A DNA stretch of 64,000 bases from Saliterribacillus persicus (GTDB lineage: Bacteria > Bacillota > Bacilli > Bacillales > Amphibacillaceae). The position numbers and the translations under genes are program-made. Where the stretch lies: positions 62,001 to 126,000 of the forward strand of contig NZ_QPJJ01000010.1 in NCBI RefSeq assembly GCF_003337485.1, written 5' to 3'. Shown here piece by piece: positions 55,700 to 64,000 of the stretch (position 1 is its first letter; each line of letters opens with the position of its first letter). The notes below the pieces were generated by a model, which saw nothing but the letters and a program-made list of their open reading frames with translations, had not been told where the DNA came from and made no database searches.

Positions 55700-56771
55700 C
55701 TATCTTTGAAATAGCTCCTTTAATTAATTCCAAATAATCATCAATGGTATAAGCTATTGAAAGTGGGTTAGGGTTTCCAGATGCCGCCATAGGGGTGCCA
55801 TTCCCGATAGATACAACGGACCCTCTTTCAATTGCTGGAATTTTGCCTAACACCGGATCAGCTTTAACAGCTTCGTATAAGGTTTCATCACCATATCCAA
55901 TAAGGATATCAGCATCGTTAAGAATATCAGCATTTTCTGCACTTAAGCTTAAAGAATAGCTTGAGGGATCTGTTATTTCGTTCGTAACACTTTCTGGATA
56001 TTCCATTCCAAGCTCCTCTAAAAATGCACCACGAGGATCTGTATCTGTATAAAGATGTAATTCAGACATATCATTTGCTGAGAAATTAACCCAGACTACT
56101 TTTTTACCTTGCATTTCTGGGTATTCGCTTGCTTTTTCTTGAATTAAATTCTCTGTTTCTTTAATTAGTTGTTCTCCCTCTTCCTTCATTCCCATACCTG
56201 TTGCGTTTAACATAACTTGTTCTCGCCAAGTGGTTAACCAAGGGCCATTCTCATATGCGACAACCGGAGCGATTTGACTAAGAAGATCATAGTCTTCCTG
56301 CGTAATACCAGAGTACGCTGCTAGAATGACATCTGGGTTGGAATCAGAAATAGCTTCAAAATCAAGGCCATCTGTATCTTGAAAGATATTAGGATCATCT
56401 ACACCAAGCTCGTCAAGCTTTTCAGCTGTCCAGGGTAAAAGCCCGCTATCATCCTCTACACCATAATTTGCTGCTGAAAAACCAACTGGCACAACTCCCA
56501 GTGCAAGAGCAACATCATGATTTGCCCATTGTACGGTAGCTACACTCTCAGGTTTACTATCAATAACCGTTTCGCCAAAAGCGTGTTCCATTTTGATTGG
56601 ATATTCTGAATCAGCACCTTCAGATTCGCTTGTCTCAGTTTCTGCCGCTTCGGCATTTTCCGCTTCATTTGCATTTGTTTCACTTGATTGCTGCGCAGAA
56701 CAACCAGCTATGAAAATAGTAATTACTGTCAAAATAATAAATAATAATGAGATTTTTTGTTTTGTAAACAT
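55692..56771 (-). CDS. Iron-siderophore-binding lipoprotein
   Basis: 359 residues. Signal peptide with lipobox IAGC, a Glu/Ala-rich linker (about 25-55), then a class III solute-binding fold: VATVQWANHDVALALGVVPVG, DFEAISDSNPDVILAAYSGI and the helix-spanning region to SIAYTIDDYLELI. A Trp-rich pocket (WLTTWREQV, VVWVNFSAN) faces the ligand. It resembles the YfiY-type binding proteins for hydroxamate/citrate siderophores. First gene of the operon, 224 bases downstream of a Fur box. Confidence 0.9.
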   Translation of the reverse strand: MFTKQKISLLFIILTVITIFIAGCSAQQSSETNANEAENAEAAETETSESEGADSEYPIKMEHAFGETVIDSKPESVATVQWANHDVALALGVVPVGFSAANYGVEDDSGLLPWTAEKLDELGVDDPNIFQDTDGLDFEAISDSNPDVILAAYSGITQEDYDLLSQIAPVVAYENGPWLTTWREQVMLNATGMGMKEEGEQLIKETENLIQEKASEYPEMQGKKVVWVNFSANDMSELHLYTDTDPRGAFLEELGMEYPESVTNEITDPSSYSLSLSAENADILNDADILIGYGDETLYEAVKADPVLGKIPAIERGSVVSIGNGTPMAASGNPNPLSIAYTIDDYLELIKGAISKIDE

Positions 56772-56994
56772 TTTTACCCTTCCTTATCATCAATTGTATT
56801 TTAAAAATTCTGTTATTTCTGAGTAAACATTATAGAGAACGACTATTATGTAAAAGTACTATCAAAAAAATGCTATTGCTATTCTTCTTGTTGAAGCAAT
56901 ATACCTTCTTGAACAAAGTAAACTGGTTATGATTAAGAAAAATCAGTTCATTTATAAAAGGTGAATATTCGAATGGCGAACTCCTTTCTCCATT

Positions 56995-57009
56995 TGATAA
57001 TGATTATCA
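56995..57009 (-). promoter_or_regulatory. Fur box
   Basis: TGATAATGATTATCA is a perfect 7-1-7 Fur site. It overlaps the predicted start of transcription of the promoter at 57016-57044, so iron would repress the transporter operon. Confidence 0.92.
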
Positions 57010-57015
57010 TTATTA

Positions 57016-57044
57016 AGGATATACACTCTTTGCTTAGTTGTCAA
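57016..57044 (-). promoter_or_regulatory. Promoter of the iron transporter operon
   Basis: Minus strand TTGACA (57044-57039), 17-base spacer, TATCCT (57021-57016). The resulting leader of about 235 bases has no obvious structure. Confidence 0.65.
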
Positions 57045-57180
57045 TGGAAAATTGGATCAAAAGCGTCTTCTAGGATAACAAAATACGTTAGTTATTAAGG
57101 AAAATGTTAGTTGATAAAGTACTGGATTTTTTACTTTCGATTAATTTAATACTACTCATTCAGTTTTTTTTATGCCTTAA

Positions 57181-57444
57181 GTGCCAGCAAGTAATAAAAA
57201 AGATAATTTCGCTTCTAAAATGAATGCTTCTCATCCTAATAGTACGGAAGAATGGAACCAGTTAATTCACGAATTAACCATTCTCTTTCAAAAAGGTATG
57301 GCAACAAACAAATAGAAAAGTGGCTTTATTGTTTATAGAACAAGGCTGATACATCTCCAAGCATGTTGGGAGTGGGGGATGAGTCTAATGGGGGCACTAC
57401 CACTTGATAATGCGCGTCACTTAGAATTACTAAAAAGTAAATAA
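57181..57444 (+). pseudogene. Decayed coding fragment with an internal TAG
   Basis: A frame that looks protein-coding reads VPASNKKDNF ... EEWNQLIHELTILFQKGMATNK, then TAG at 57313-57315. It continues in the same frame (CWEWGMSLMGALPL-DNARHLELLKSK) to TAA at 57444. A stop directly precedes the GTG and there is no SD. It looks like the C-terminal part of a gene disabled by a nonsense mutation and loss of its front. Family not recognised. Confidence 0.45.
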
Positions 57445-57590
57445 GCGTCATCGATAAATACCTTCAGAATATCGATAGAATATAATAGCTAGACCTATTA
57501 CGCTACGATAGATTCTTTTGAGGTAAAATTATTAGTATTTCATTAATGGAATAGTTTAAAGTAGATCAGTAGTCGAAACTTAAAAGTAGA

Positions 57591-57632
57591 AGAGGCGCTC
57601 CATTAAGTGCAGTAACTTAATGGAGCGCCTCT
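57591..57632. repeat. Perfect 18-bp inverted repeat
   Basis: AGAGGCGCTCCATTAAGT and ACTTAATGGAGCGCCTCT (18 bp, no mismatch) are separated by GCAGTA. No T-tract follows on the plus strand, and only a broken one on the minus strand, so it is an unusual terminator or an orphan structure. Confidence 0.85.
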
Positions 57633-57680
57633 CACTGTATATTTTATATTTATATCAGATATGTTTTGTGTTGCTAGAAT

Positions 57681-57806
57681 ATGAATACTTGTCGTAAGTT
57701 AAAGTTGAAGCAATATAAAAGAGTATTTTTCCAACCTGCGATAAATAATTATAGTATCTTACTTGTTGATGGTCGCGAAGGTAATTATATAACTTTTGGC
57801 GGATGA
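57681..57806 (+). CDS. Possible small ORF or coding remnant, 41 codons
   Basis: ATG to TGA encodes MNTCRKLKLKQYKRVF..., ending SILLVDGREGNYITFGG. The composition is protein-like, but there is no ribosome binding site. It may be the tail of a decayed gene. No family recognised. Confidence 0.25.
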   Translation: MNTCRKLKLKQYKRVFFQPAINNYSILLVDGREGNYITFGG

Positions 57807-57887
57807 ATATTGAGTTGTAATCGGCTTTATTTTTCGATTATAATCTGCATATCCTTCAACTTTTGATTGATTTCAAGCAACCAAAAC

Positions 57888-58421
57888 CTATAGTTGGTCT
57901 ACTATATTAAATATTTCTGTATACCTGATTTGGTCAATGGAATTTTTAGAAGCTTCATGTACATTAATTGACCATTTTAGAATACTTCCATCTTCTTTGT
58001 TTAGGATTCCTTGAGTTGCACCTAAAAAATCATATGTACCTGCATCATCATAAGTGTAATTTTTAGATGTGAAAATCGTATAAGGTTTAAATAATTCTAA
58101 AAAGAAGACTGGTATTCTTAATTTGTTAAAGGTATCGGTGTAAATGTTTTTAGATGCTTCTTTAAACACTGATTCACCAGATAGTATGATGGCATCATAT
58201 TCACTAGTGTGAATTGCGTCAAGATCTTCTATAGAAAGCTCTACATACTTTACTCTTGGGTTATCAACCTTTTGTTTAGCACCTATTGTTCCAATGACAA
58301 GGCTTTCTCCAGTGTACTTCTCAGATTCGTTACTATCTTTAATATAATCTTTTAAAAAATATCCAGAAGCAAGCAGCAAAATCAAAGCGCATATTAAGCT
58401 AATTGTTCTTTTCTTTTTCAT
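57888..58421 (-). CDS. Hypothetical exported protein
   Basis: 177 residues from ATG 58421 (GAGGTG 6 bases before). An N-terminal hydrophobic segment after KKKR (TISLICALILLLASGYFL) suggests a signal anchor or secretion. The rest has an alternating alpha/beta pattern (ESLVIGTIGA, YDAIILSGESVFKEASK, IPVFFLELFKPYTIFTS), as in a small Rossmann-like or DUF fold. Not recognised. It stands alone in a gene-poor region. Confidence 0.55.
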   Translation of the reverse strand: MKKKRTISLICALILLLASGYFLKDYIKDSNESEKYTGESLVIGTIGAKQKVDNPRVKYVELSIEDLDAIHTSEYDAIILSGESVFKEASKNIYTDTFNKLRIPVFFLELFKPYTIFTSKNYTYDDAGTYDFLGATQGILNKEDGSILKWSINVHEASKNSIDQIRYTEIFNIVDQL

Positions 58422-58430
58422 TATATTCAC

Positions 58431-59463
58431 CTCAAAATTCCCATTTAAAGCCCTTTTGTAATTCCATTATACTGTTAATTAATTACAAATTCTACAATTT
58501 TAGTAACCTCATCTTGGCCAGATTCCATAGATTAAACATCAACTAGGAACATTAATTTCCTCTACCTTATTTAAACTACAAAAAGCCTTTCAAAAGTTCT
58601 TTGACTAATGAGAGACTATGCAAAATTATAAATTTATCGTTTGGATCTGCAAAAGTAAGCCATTCACGAATTACATCAGTAAGCTAGCCATTCACAGAAA
58701 AGTTTTGACATTATCAGATCATGCCAACCATAAGGTGAGAGTGTGTAATATCTTTAACGGAGGGAGCTAAAAGTATGGTATATCAGGGTTTCGTTGATTT
58801 TCACCTGTAACATCTTTAACAATATTTAATCATTTTTTAATGTATTGCATTAGCAAAAAGTTAGTATTTTGCAATTCTGATTGCAACTAAAAAATGGTAC
58901 CAGATCTGTCATGTTTTACACCAGAAATTGTCATGATTTTTCCAATTTTAATGAACAGAATTACTATAGAAAAACTGCAAGGATTTTGAAATAAAAACCT
59001 AAATCCATGATAAGATAAATACTGTATACATTCGCAAATACTTATTATAATTGGGTTATTAGCTATCAATTAGTGAAAAATTAATTCATCGGGTAGGGAT
59101 AAACGATGAAGTTTACTTTAGAAGATTCTGATGATACACTTCTACGCATTCTCTTTTAGGTTTAATGGGAATATTATAGTCAAAAATCGAGTTTTCCCCA
59201 TTTCTCATCATTAAAAATTCCTGAAATCAAGTCTAATCCAGCTATCGCAAATAGAGATATCATCAAATCCTATATCATTTGATACTTACAATTCCAATTG
59301 TGCGTTAAATTGTTCATATCCTTTCACATGGCATACCTTCTTTTTTGATAAAATGAAATGGTAGTGTGGTCCAAGCGTTTTTGTTAATTATTGATACTGT
59401 TATTTATGGCGCTAAACATTATATGTTTCCTACGTTTAGGCAATCCCTAAATCAATAAATGAA
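58431..59463. other. Gene-poor region between hypothetical and wall nuclease genes
   Basis: About 1 kb of AT-rich sequence without a credible gene. Short SD-plus-ATG combinations (for example GGAGGGAGCTAAAAGT then ATG at 58774) open only 11 codons. A small duplication, GTAAGCCATTCAC / GTAAGCTAGCCATTCAC, is at 58652-58696. Probably decayed sequence. Confidence 0.5.
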
Positions 59464-59508
59464 AAAAGAGGATGAACCCGCAGTTATACTTAGGGTCCAT
59501 CCTCTTTT
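59464..59508 (-). terminator. Terminator after the wall nuclease gene
   Basis: AAAAGAGGATG-ACCC pairs with GGGT-CATCCTCTTTT (one mismatch). A-run and T-run on both sides make it bidirectional. It starts 15 bases after the stop codon. Confidence 0.88.
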
Positions 59509-59522
59509 AAATTCACTTAATT

Positions 59523-62500
59523 TTAGATTATTCTTCTTCTTTGATAATAGTAGAAGAGCAATCCTGCTAGTATAAACATACTACCTAATAGTAATAAATT
59601 GAACATATTAGACGCAGTTTCAGGCAACTTTTCATCTAAAGAATCGCCACTTTCTTTTTCAACAACTGACCCTCCACTTGAATCTTCGCTATCTGTTTCG
59701 CCTGGGGTTTCATCTGATTCATCTGATTCATCTGACCCATCACTTGAATCTTCGCTACCTGTTTCACCTGGTGTTTCTTCTGATTCATCACCAGAATCAT
59801 TATCATCGCCAGTCCCTGGTATTTCTTCACCTTCAGCAATTTCAAATACCCCAAAAATACTAAAGTGTTCTGTTTCAGCTGTTACCGTACCATCTGAGTA
59901 TGTTCCTCCGATAGATTTCCATTCGCCCATCTCTTCATTATAGTAACGAACTTCAACATTTTCATTTTCCAGTTCCCCAACGAAGAACTTCAATGTAACT
60001 GGTTCACTAAACTCATGAACTTCTCCTCCGTTAATAGTGAAGTCGAACACCTTACCAATAGCACCTTCTACATCAGTTACTTCTTTTACTTTGATCGTAA
60101 CATCACCATCCGGAAGTACACTAGAAGGTATAGAAAGACTTGTTAATTTAGCACTAATTATTAATTTAGCATCTTTTAGTTTAAGTTTTTTAATTTGATC
60201 AGTTGTAAGCTCTAATTCTATTTCTTCTTCCTCTTCTACATCAACAATTAATTCACCCTGGTCTTTAACTTTGTCTATATTAGCTGTATCAATAGTAGCT
60301 TTTCCGTTAGAAACGGCAGGCTTTATTACAACTTGTTCCTGTTCTTCTGGTTCTGGCTCTTCAATGTGCTCTACAATATCAGCCGCTTTTGTTGGCTTTA
60401 ATTGATATACACCATTAAACACGCTAGAAATACCGGAAACATCCACTATATCTCCATCTTCAAATGTAAAGTTAGAGAATGCTAGTCCGGTACGATTATC
60501 TACACGAACAAGAATAGTTTCGCCATCCTTCGTAGCTGTAAACTCGAATGTCCCATAATCGTTCACTTCTTCAAGGCCTGATATCTTTGCACCTTTAAGT
60601 ATCACTAATTCCCCTTGATTTGAATCATCAATACCTGCTGGTGATAATACAATTGGAGTTGGAATATCGGTACTACCTGTAATCACTAGCTCAGAGACAC
60701 TTGATAATTGGAATTCACCGTTATAGCTTGCAGTTTTAGCTGTAAGCTTTACAGTATCTCCTACATTCACACTTTCATCGCCAAATACGTAAGTGCCACC
60801 TGTTTCATCTTGCATATAAAATCCATCGCTTCCCCATGCTCCTGGAGTTGTTGTGACAATGCCTTCTACAGTAACTTCAGTACCAGGTTCTGCATCACGA
60901 GCGTCTGCAATGGTTACTTCACCTAATTCATCACCAGATCCTGTATCAACTTCAACAATACGTCCTTCAGGTCCAATATTAATTGGATTTTCTTCTGTAG
61001 TATCTAGGTGTTTTACATAATTTACAAAAGAATCTAAGTCGACAGGACCCATTATTTCATTCTTGCCAAGGTCTTTAATTGGCCCCGCTGAAGTACCCAT
61101 ATAGTTATTAACAGCTAAAGTGTACGTTTCATCTTCATCAATGAGTGTTCCATCCATAAACATAATATCGATAGCTTCAAATGTTGAAGAATCCCATGTA
61201 TACTTCAATCCACTAACACTGTAGTCAGGTCCATATTGAGCAGATATTTGTTCATCTATAATGTCGTATATATCTGCACCTGTTACTTCAAACTCCATTA
61301 ATGTGTTACCAAAAGGCATGACATTATATAATTCTCCCCATGTCACTTCACCTTCTAATAAGTGGTCTCTAATCCCTCCACCATTCATCATTGCGAAGTC
61401 ACTATCCATTGACCATTTCATTGCGTCTGCAATTAAATTACCTAATCCGTGGTCGCCATCCCCTGTATAGCTGCCTGTCATGGTATTAGCGTTATACCCT
61501 AATACTTCATTCATCTTGTCAGAAATTAAATCGTCATACTTTTCCAAGATGCCTGTAACAGCTGGATCAGGTTCCATTTCACTTTGATCAACAAATACGA
61601 TTTCAGCTTCTTTATTTACAATATCTCCTGTTTCACGGTCAATCTCGATATCAACGTCAGCAAAAGCTTTGCCGTATTCTGATGCTTGTACGATTAACTT
61701 ATTATCTACTATCGCGTCAACCACTTCGTGATTGTGAGCAGCGTAGATAATATCAACTGCATCATCAACATTGTTGGCTAAATTTGCTGAATCACCGGTT
61801 GCGGATGAGTCATTTTGAGTAGCTGGCATATGCGCTAAGACAACAATTGCTTCCACACCATCTGCTTGTAACTCTGCAACAGCTTCATTTACTGCAGTAG
61901 CTTCGTCAGTAAATTCAATATCTTCGATTCCTGCTGGCATTACCATATTTGCAGAAGCTTGTGTGTTGACACCGATAAAGCCAATCTTTTCTCCGTCCAC
62001 TTCTGCAACAGCGTAAGGAGGTAAAATCGTTTCGCCAGAATCTTTATAGACACAGTTCGCACAAAGGTTATCAAAATTCATGCCATCGTAATCGGCAGTC
62101 CCTAAACCTTCAGGGTGTTCCCCACCATTAACCATACGTAACAATTCATCCGTACCTTCATCAAACTCATGATTACCAACTGTACCAAAATCAAAACCAA
62201 TCTCTTCCATAATTTCTACAGTAGGTTCATCTTGATATAGACCTGAAACTGGTGAACTTCCACCAATCATGTCGCCGGCATGGACAATTAATGTATTCGG
62301 ATTATCCTCAGCACGATCTTTGATGAACGCTGATGTGTAATCCATGCGTCCGAACATGCCATCCACCTCACCGTCTCCATCAAGATCAAGTTCATACTCT
62401 TGATCAATCTTTCCATGAAGATCGTTCATGCTTAATAATTGTAATTCTAGTATATTTGCTGACGGGGGATCGACAGGATCGGATCCTTCATCATCTACCG

Positions 62501-64000
62501 CTGTATACCCTTGCGCCTCTGCTTCTTGGGCACTCGCAAAGAAAATACGTTTATCTACTGGTACTTCTGCCCATTCTAAGGGTTCTACATACTCTTTCGT
62601 ATCTGAATGTCCCACATATCTACTAAAATCTCCGCCTTCAAGAATAGCGCGATATTCAAATGGTTGTTCAATTAATGGATCTGCTGGATCCCAAATACCT
62701 CGTTCGTTATCTTTCGCTTCTCTTGTAGCTGCTTGATATGTCTCATATTCTTCTTCGTTACCTACCGGCCATATGAAGTAAGAAGATGCATATCCTTGTT
62801 TTACCATTTCTAAGTTAGTATTAATCCCATCTTTATTAATCACTTGCGCTAACAAGCGACCGTATGGGTCCGTTGGTTCTGAGCCGATTTTCAGTGTTAC
62901 TTCTTCGCCTTCAGGCAATAATGTCTGCAAATATTCTGTCGCAGCATCACCGTGTTGATCTTGGTTATCACCATGAGCTCCATTTGCTGATCCCATGTCT
63001 GTTTCTGGTGTATCAATATTTACAAACCGAACACGATCAGCACCTAGTACTGGTGTTTCTAAACGGATAGTATCCCCGTCTGTTACATACATAACCGTTG
63101 ACGTATATTCACCAGCTGCAGTTGGTGCTTCTGGTTGTTCGTCTGCAAGTGTTATATCACTAGCTTCAGTTGGGATTAGCTGATAGGAATTATATTGACT
63201 CATAATAGCAGTCACATCATACCAGTTCCCTTCTTCTAAGGCTGAGATATCTAATGAGCCCTCCATGACACGTAAGGTTGTCCCATTAAAGTCCTCATCC
63301 ACAATGGAAATATTATAACCACCACCAGCTGGGCTATCCGGAATATTAGTAATATATCCGTTTACCTCCACTAATTCACCCTCATATTTTTCAGCGGTTG
63401 ATCCATCTGTCATTTCAGCTAATGTAATCAACTGAGGTTCAGGTAAAGATTGGTCTTGATCAATAATTTCAACTGTACTTGGTAAGATTTCTTTTAGACC
63501 ATTATAGGTTTCTAGCTCACCTGAAACTTTTACTTTATCCCCCTTATTTAATGAAGGAAAATCACCTTGTTCATATGAAAATATATTGATACCTGCTGTA
63601 TTATCTTGAATATACGTATTATATTGACCATTTCCGATAGCACTAGGACTTGCAAGCACAGTCCCTTCTATCGTCGCGAGCTGCCCATCCCCTAATGCGC
63701 GAGCATCAGAAATGTCAATTGCGTCTATTGGTTCTTCAGGCTCTTCGGGTTCTGATGGTACGGATGGATCTACAAATTCAATGCTTGATACATTCTCTAG
63801 AGCCTGTTCACCATAATATTCTCCAGTTTCACCAGTAACAATGACTTCTTGTCCCAATGCATTCGGATTAAGCTCTGGACTGAATATATCTCTTTGATCT
63901 ACTTCTAATTTCACATTTAATGTAGTGGATGTATCCTCAACCGAGTCAGACAATTTCATGGCATAGATTCCATTCAAGCCTTCTACTATAAAGCCTTTAA
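59523..64000 (-). CDS. yhcR: Wall-anchored YhcR-like nuclease/5'-nucleotidase, partial at N-terminus
   Basis: At least 1490 residues; the frame stays open to base 64000, so the N-terminus is missing. Order: two OB-fold domains; a thermonuclease domain (YVTDGDTIRLET, RVRFVNIDTPET, DPYGRLLAQV with both catalytic Arg and Glu present); a metallophosphatase (LLSMNDLHGK, GNHEFDEG); a 5'-nucleotidase C-domain (MMNGGGIRDHL, NVMPFGNTL); another OB-like domain; a Ser/Asp/Glu-rich stalk; then LPETA, a hydrophobic helix and YYYQRRR as sorting signal. B. subtilis YhcR has the same plan. It degrades nucleic acids outside the cell to nucleosides. Confidence 0.92.
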   Translation of the reverse strand, partial: KGFIVEGLNGIYAMKLSDSVEDTSTTLNVKLEVDQRDIFSPELNPNALGQEVIVTGETGEYYGEQALENVSSIEFVDPSVPSEPEEPEEPIDAIDISDARALGDGQLATIEGTVLASPSAIGNGQYNTYIQDNTAGINIFSYEQGDFPSLNKGDKVKVSGELETYNGLKEILPSTVEIIDQDQSLPEPQLITLAEMTDGSTAEKYEGELVEVNGYITNIPDSPAGGGYNISIVDEDFNGTTLRVMEGSLDISALEEGNWYDVTAIMSQYNSYQLIPTEASDITLADEQPEAPTAAGEYTSTVMYVTDGDTIRLETPVLGADRVRFVNIDTPETDMGSANGAHGDNQDQHGDAATEYLQTLLPEGEEVTLKIGSEPTDPYGRLLAQVINKDGINTNLEMVKQGYASSYFIWPVGNEEEYETYQAATREAKDNERGIWDPADPLIEQPFEYRAILEGGDFSRYVGHSDTKEYVEPLEWAEVPVDKRIFFASAQEAEAQGYTAVDDEGSDPVDPPSANILELQLLSMNDLHGKIDQEYELDLDGDGEVDGMFGRMDYTSAFIKDRAEDNPNTLIVHAGDMIGGSSPVSGLYQDEPTVEIMEEIGFDFGTVGNHEFDEGTDELLRMVNGGEHPEGLGTADYDGMNFDNLCANCVYKDSGETILPPYAVAEVDGEKIGFIGVNTQASANMVMPAGIEDIEFTDEATAVNEAVAELQADGVEAIVVLAHMPATQNDSSATGDSANLANNVDDAVDIIYAAHNHEVVDAIVDNKLIVQASEYGKAFADVDIEIDRETGDIVNKEAEIVFVDQSEMEPDPAVTGILEKYDDLISDKMNEVLGYNANTMTGSYTGDGDHGLGNLIADAMKWSMDSDFAMMNGGGIRDHLLEGEVTWGELYNVMPFGNTLMEFEVTGADIYDIIDEQISAQYGPDYSVSGLKYTWDSSTFEAIDIMFMDGTLIDEDETYTLAVNNYMGTSAGPIKDLGKNEIMGPVDLDSFVNYVKHLDTTEENPINIGPEGRIVEVDTGSGDELGEVTIADARDAEPGTEVTVEGIVTTTPGAWGSDGFYMQDETGGTYVFGDESVNVGDTVKLTAKTASYNGEFQLSSVSELVITGSTDIPTPIVLSPAGIDDSNQGELVILKGAKISGLEEVNDYGTFEFTATKDGETILVRVDNRTGLAFSNFTFEDGDIVDVSGISSVFNGVYQLKPTKAADIVEHIEEPEPEEQEQVVIKPAVSNGKATIDTANIDKVKDQGELIVDVEEEEEIELELTTDQIKKLKLKDAKLIISAKLTSLSIPSSVLPDGDVTIKVKEVTDVEGAIGKVFDFTINGGEVHEFSEPVTLKFFVGELENENVEVRYYNEEMGEWKSIGGTYSDGTVTAETEHFSIFGVFEIAEGEEIPGTGDDNDSGDESEETPGETGSEDSSDGSDESDESDETPGETDSEDSSGGSVVEKESGDSLDEKLPETASNMFNLLLLGSMFILAGLLFYYYQRRRII

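Noticed and set aside
58887-59069. 60-codon frame on the minus strand
   Set aside because: No SD, no recognisable family, and AT-rich noncoding composition.

Overview
The window is a stretch of low-GC DNA from a spore-forming, Gram-positive Bacillaceae bacterium. The evidence is B. subtilis-like families (class III fructose bisphosphatase, YjcZ-type small protein, YhcR-like wall nuclease, zinc-independent ribosomal protein S14), strong AGGAGG-type ribosome binding sites, lipoprotein and LPxT-type export signals with no outer-membrane parts, a SAM-I riboswitch, and Zur, Fur and CcpA-like operators. A NaChBac-like sodium channel and a BCCT-type transporter would suit a salt- or alkali-tolerant species. 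The genus cannot be fixed from the sequence alone. No rRNA, tRNA, CRISPR array or intact insertion sequence was seen.

Layout. 1-7509 (minus): a Tad/Flp-type pilus locus (CpaB-like, TadZ, TadA, TadB, TadC, a small Flp-type prepilin) followed by a VWA-domain lipoprotein and a secreted protein cut by the window edge. 8005-8829 (plus): voltage-gated sodium channel. 8861-11392 (minus): nucleoside hydrolase, ribokinase-like kinase and uracil-DNA glycosylase. 11516-12469 (plus): NERD protein, followed by a 13-copy 20-bp tandem repeat. 12839-15930 (minus): MarR regulator and MMPL efflux pump, with a paired operator over the promoter. 16001-17554: BCCT transporter. 17770-28668 (minus): a complete sulfate-to-sulfide operon (sat, SLC13-type permease, cysC, cysH, siroheme genes, cysJ, cysI) behind a SAM-I riboswitch with a good sigma-A promoter.

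28839-31901: DUF421 protein, GDSL hydrolase, CPBP protease and a two-CBS protein. 32006-40510 (minus): a carbohydrate operon (DUF5107/TPR protein, GH35, GH2) under a promoter carrying a cre-like site, with a divergent AraC-type activator that seems to have lost its start codon. 41768-42420: a YkkCD-like SMR pair. 42625-44562: fructose-1,6-bisphosphatase. 44922-45388: a YjcZ-type peptide and a small phospholipase A2-like protein. 45488-46048: DinB-like protein, then a fold-back repeat element.

46442-52577 (minus): a zinc-starvation cluster (zinc-independent S14, FAD oxidoreductase, COG0523 GTPase, broken znuC, znuB, AdcA) with several Zur boxes. 52804-57044 (minus): an iron-siderophore ABC transporter with a perfect Fur box. 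56772-59522 is gene-poor and holds decayed coding remnants and one hypothetical exported protein. 59523-64000 (minus): a very large wall-anchored nuclease/5'-nucleotidase running off the window.

The most notable items are the Gram-positive Tad locus with its unusual accessory genes, the DUF5107-GH35-GH2 cluster with its start-less regulator, the zinc cluster with a decayed ATPase gene, the MarR double operator, the YjcZ/PLA2-like pair, and the two unexplained repeat structures (12513-12775 and 46162-46338).
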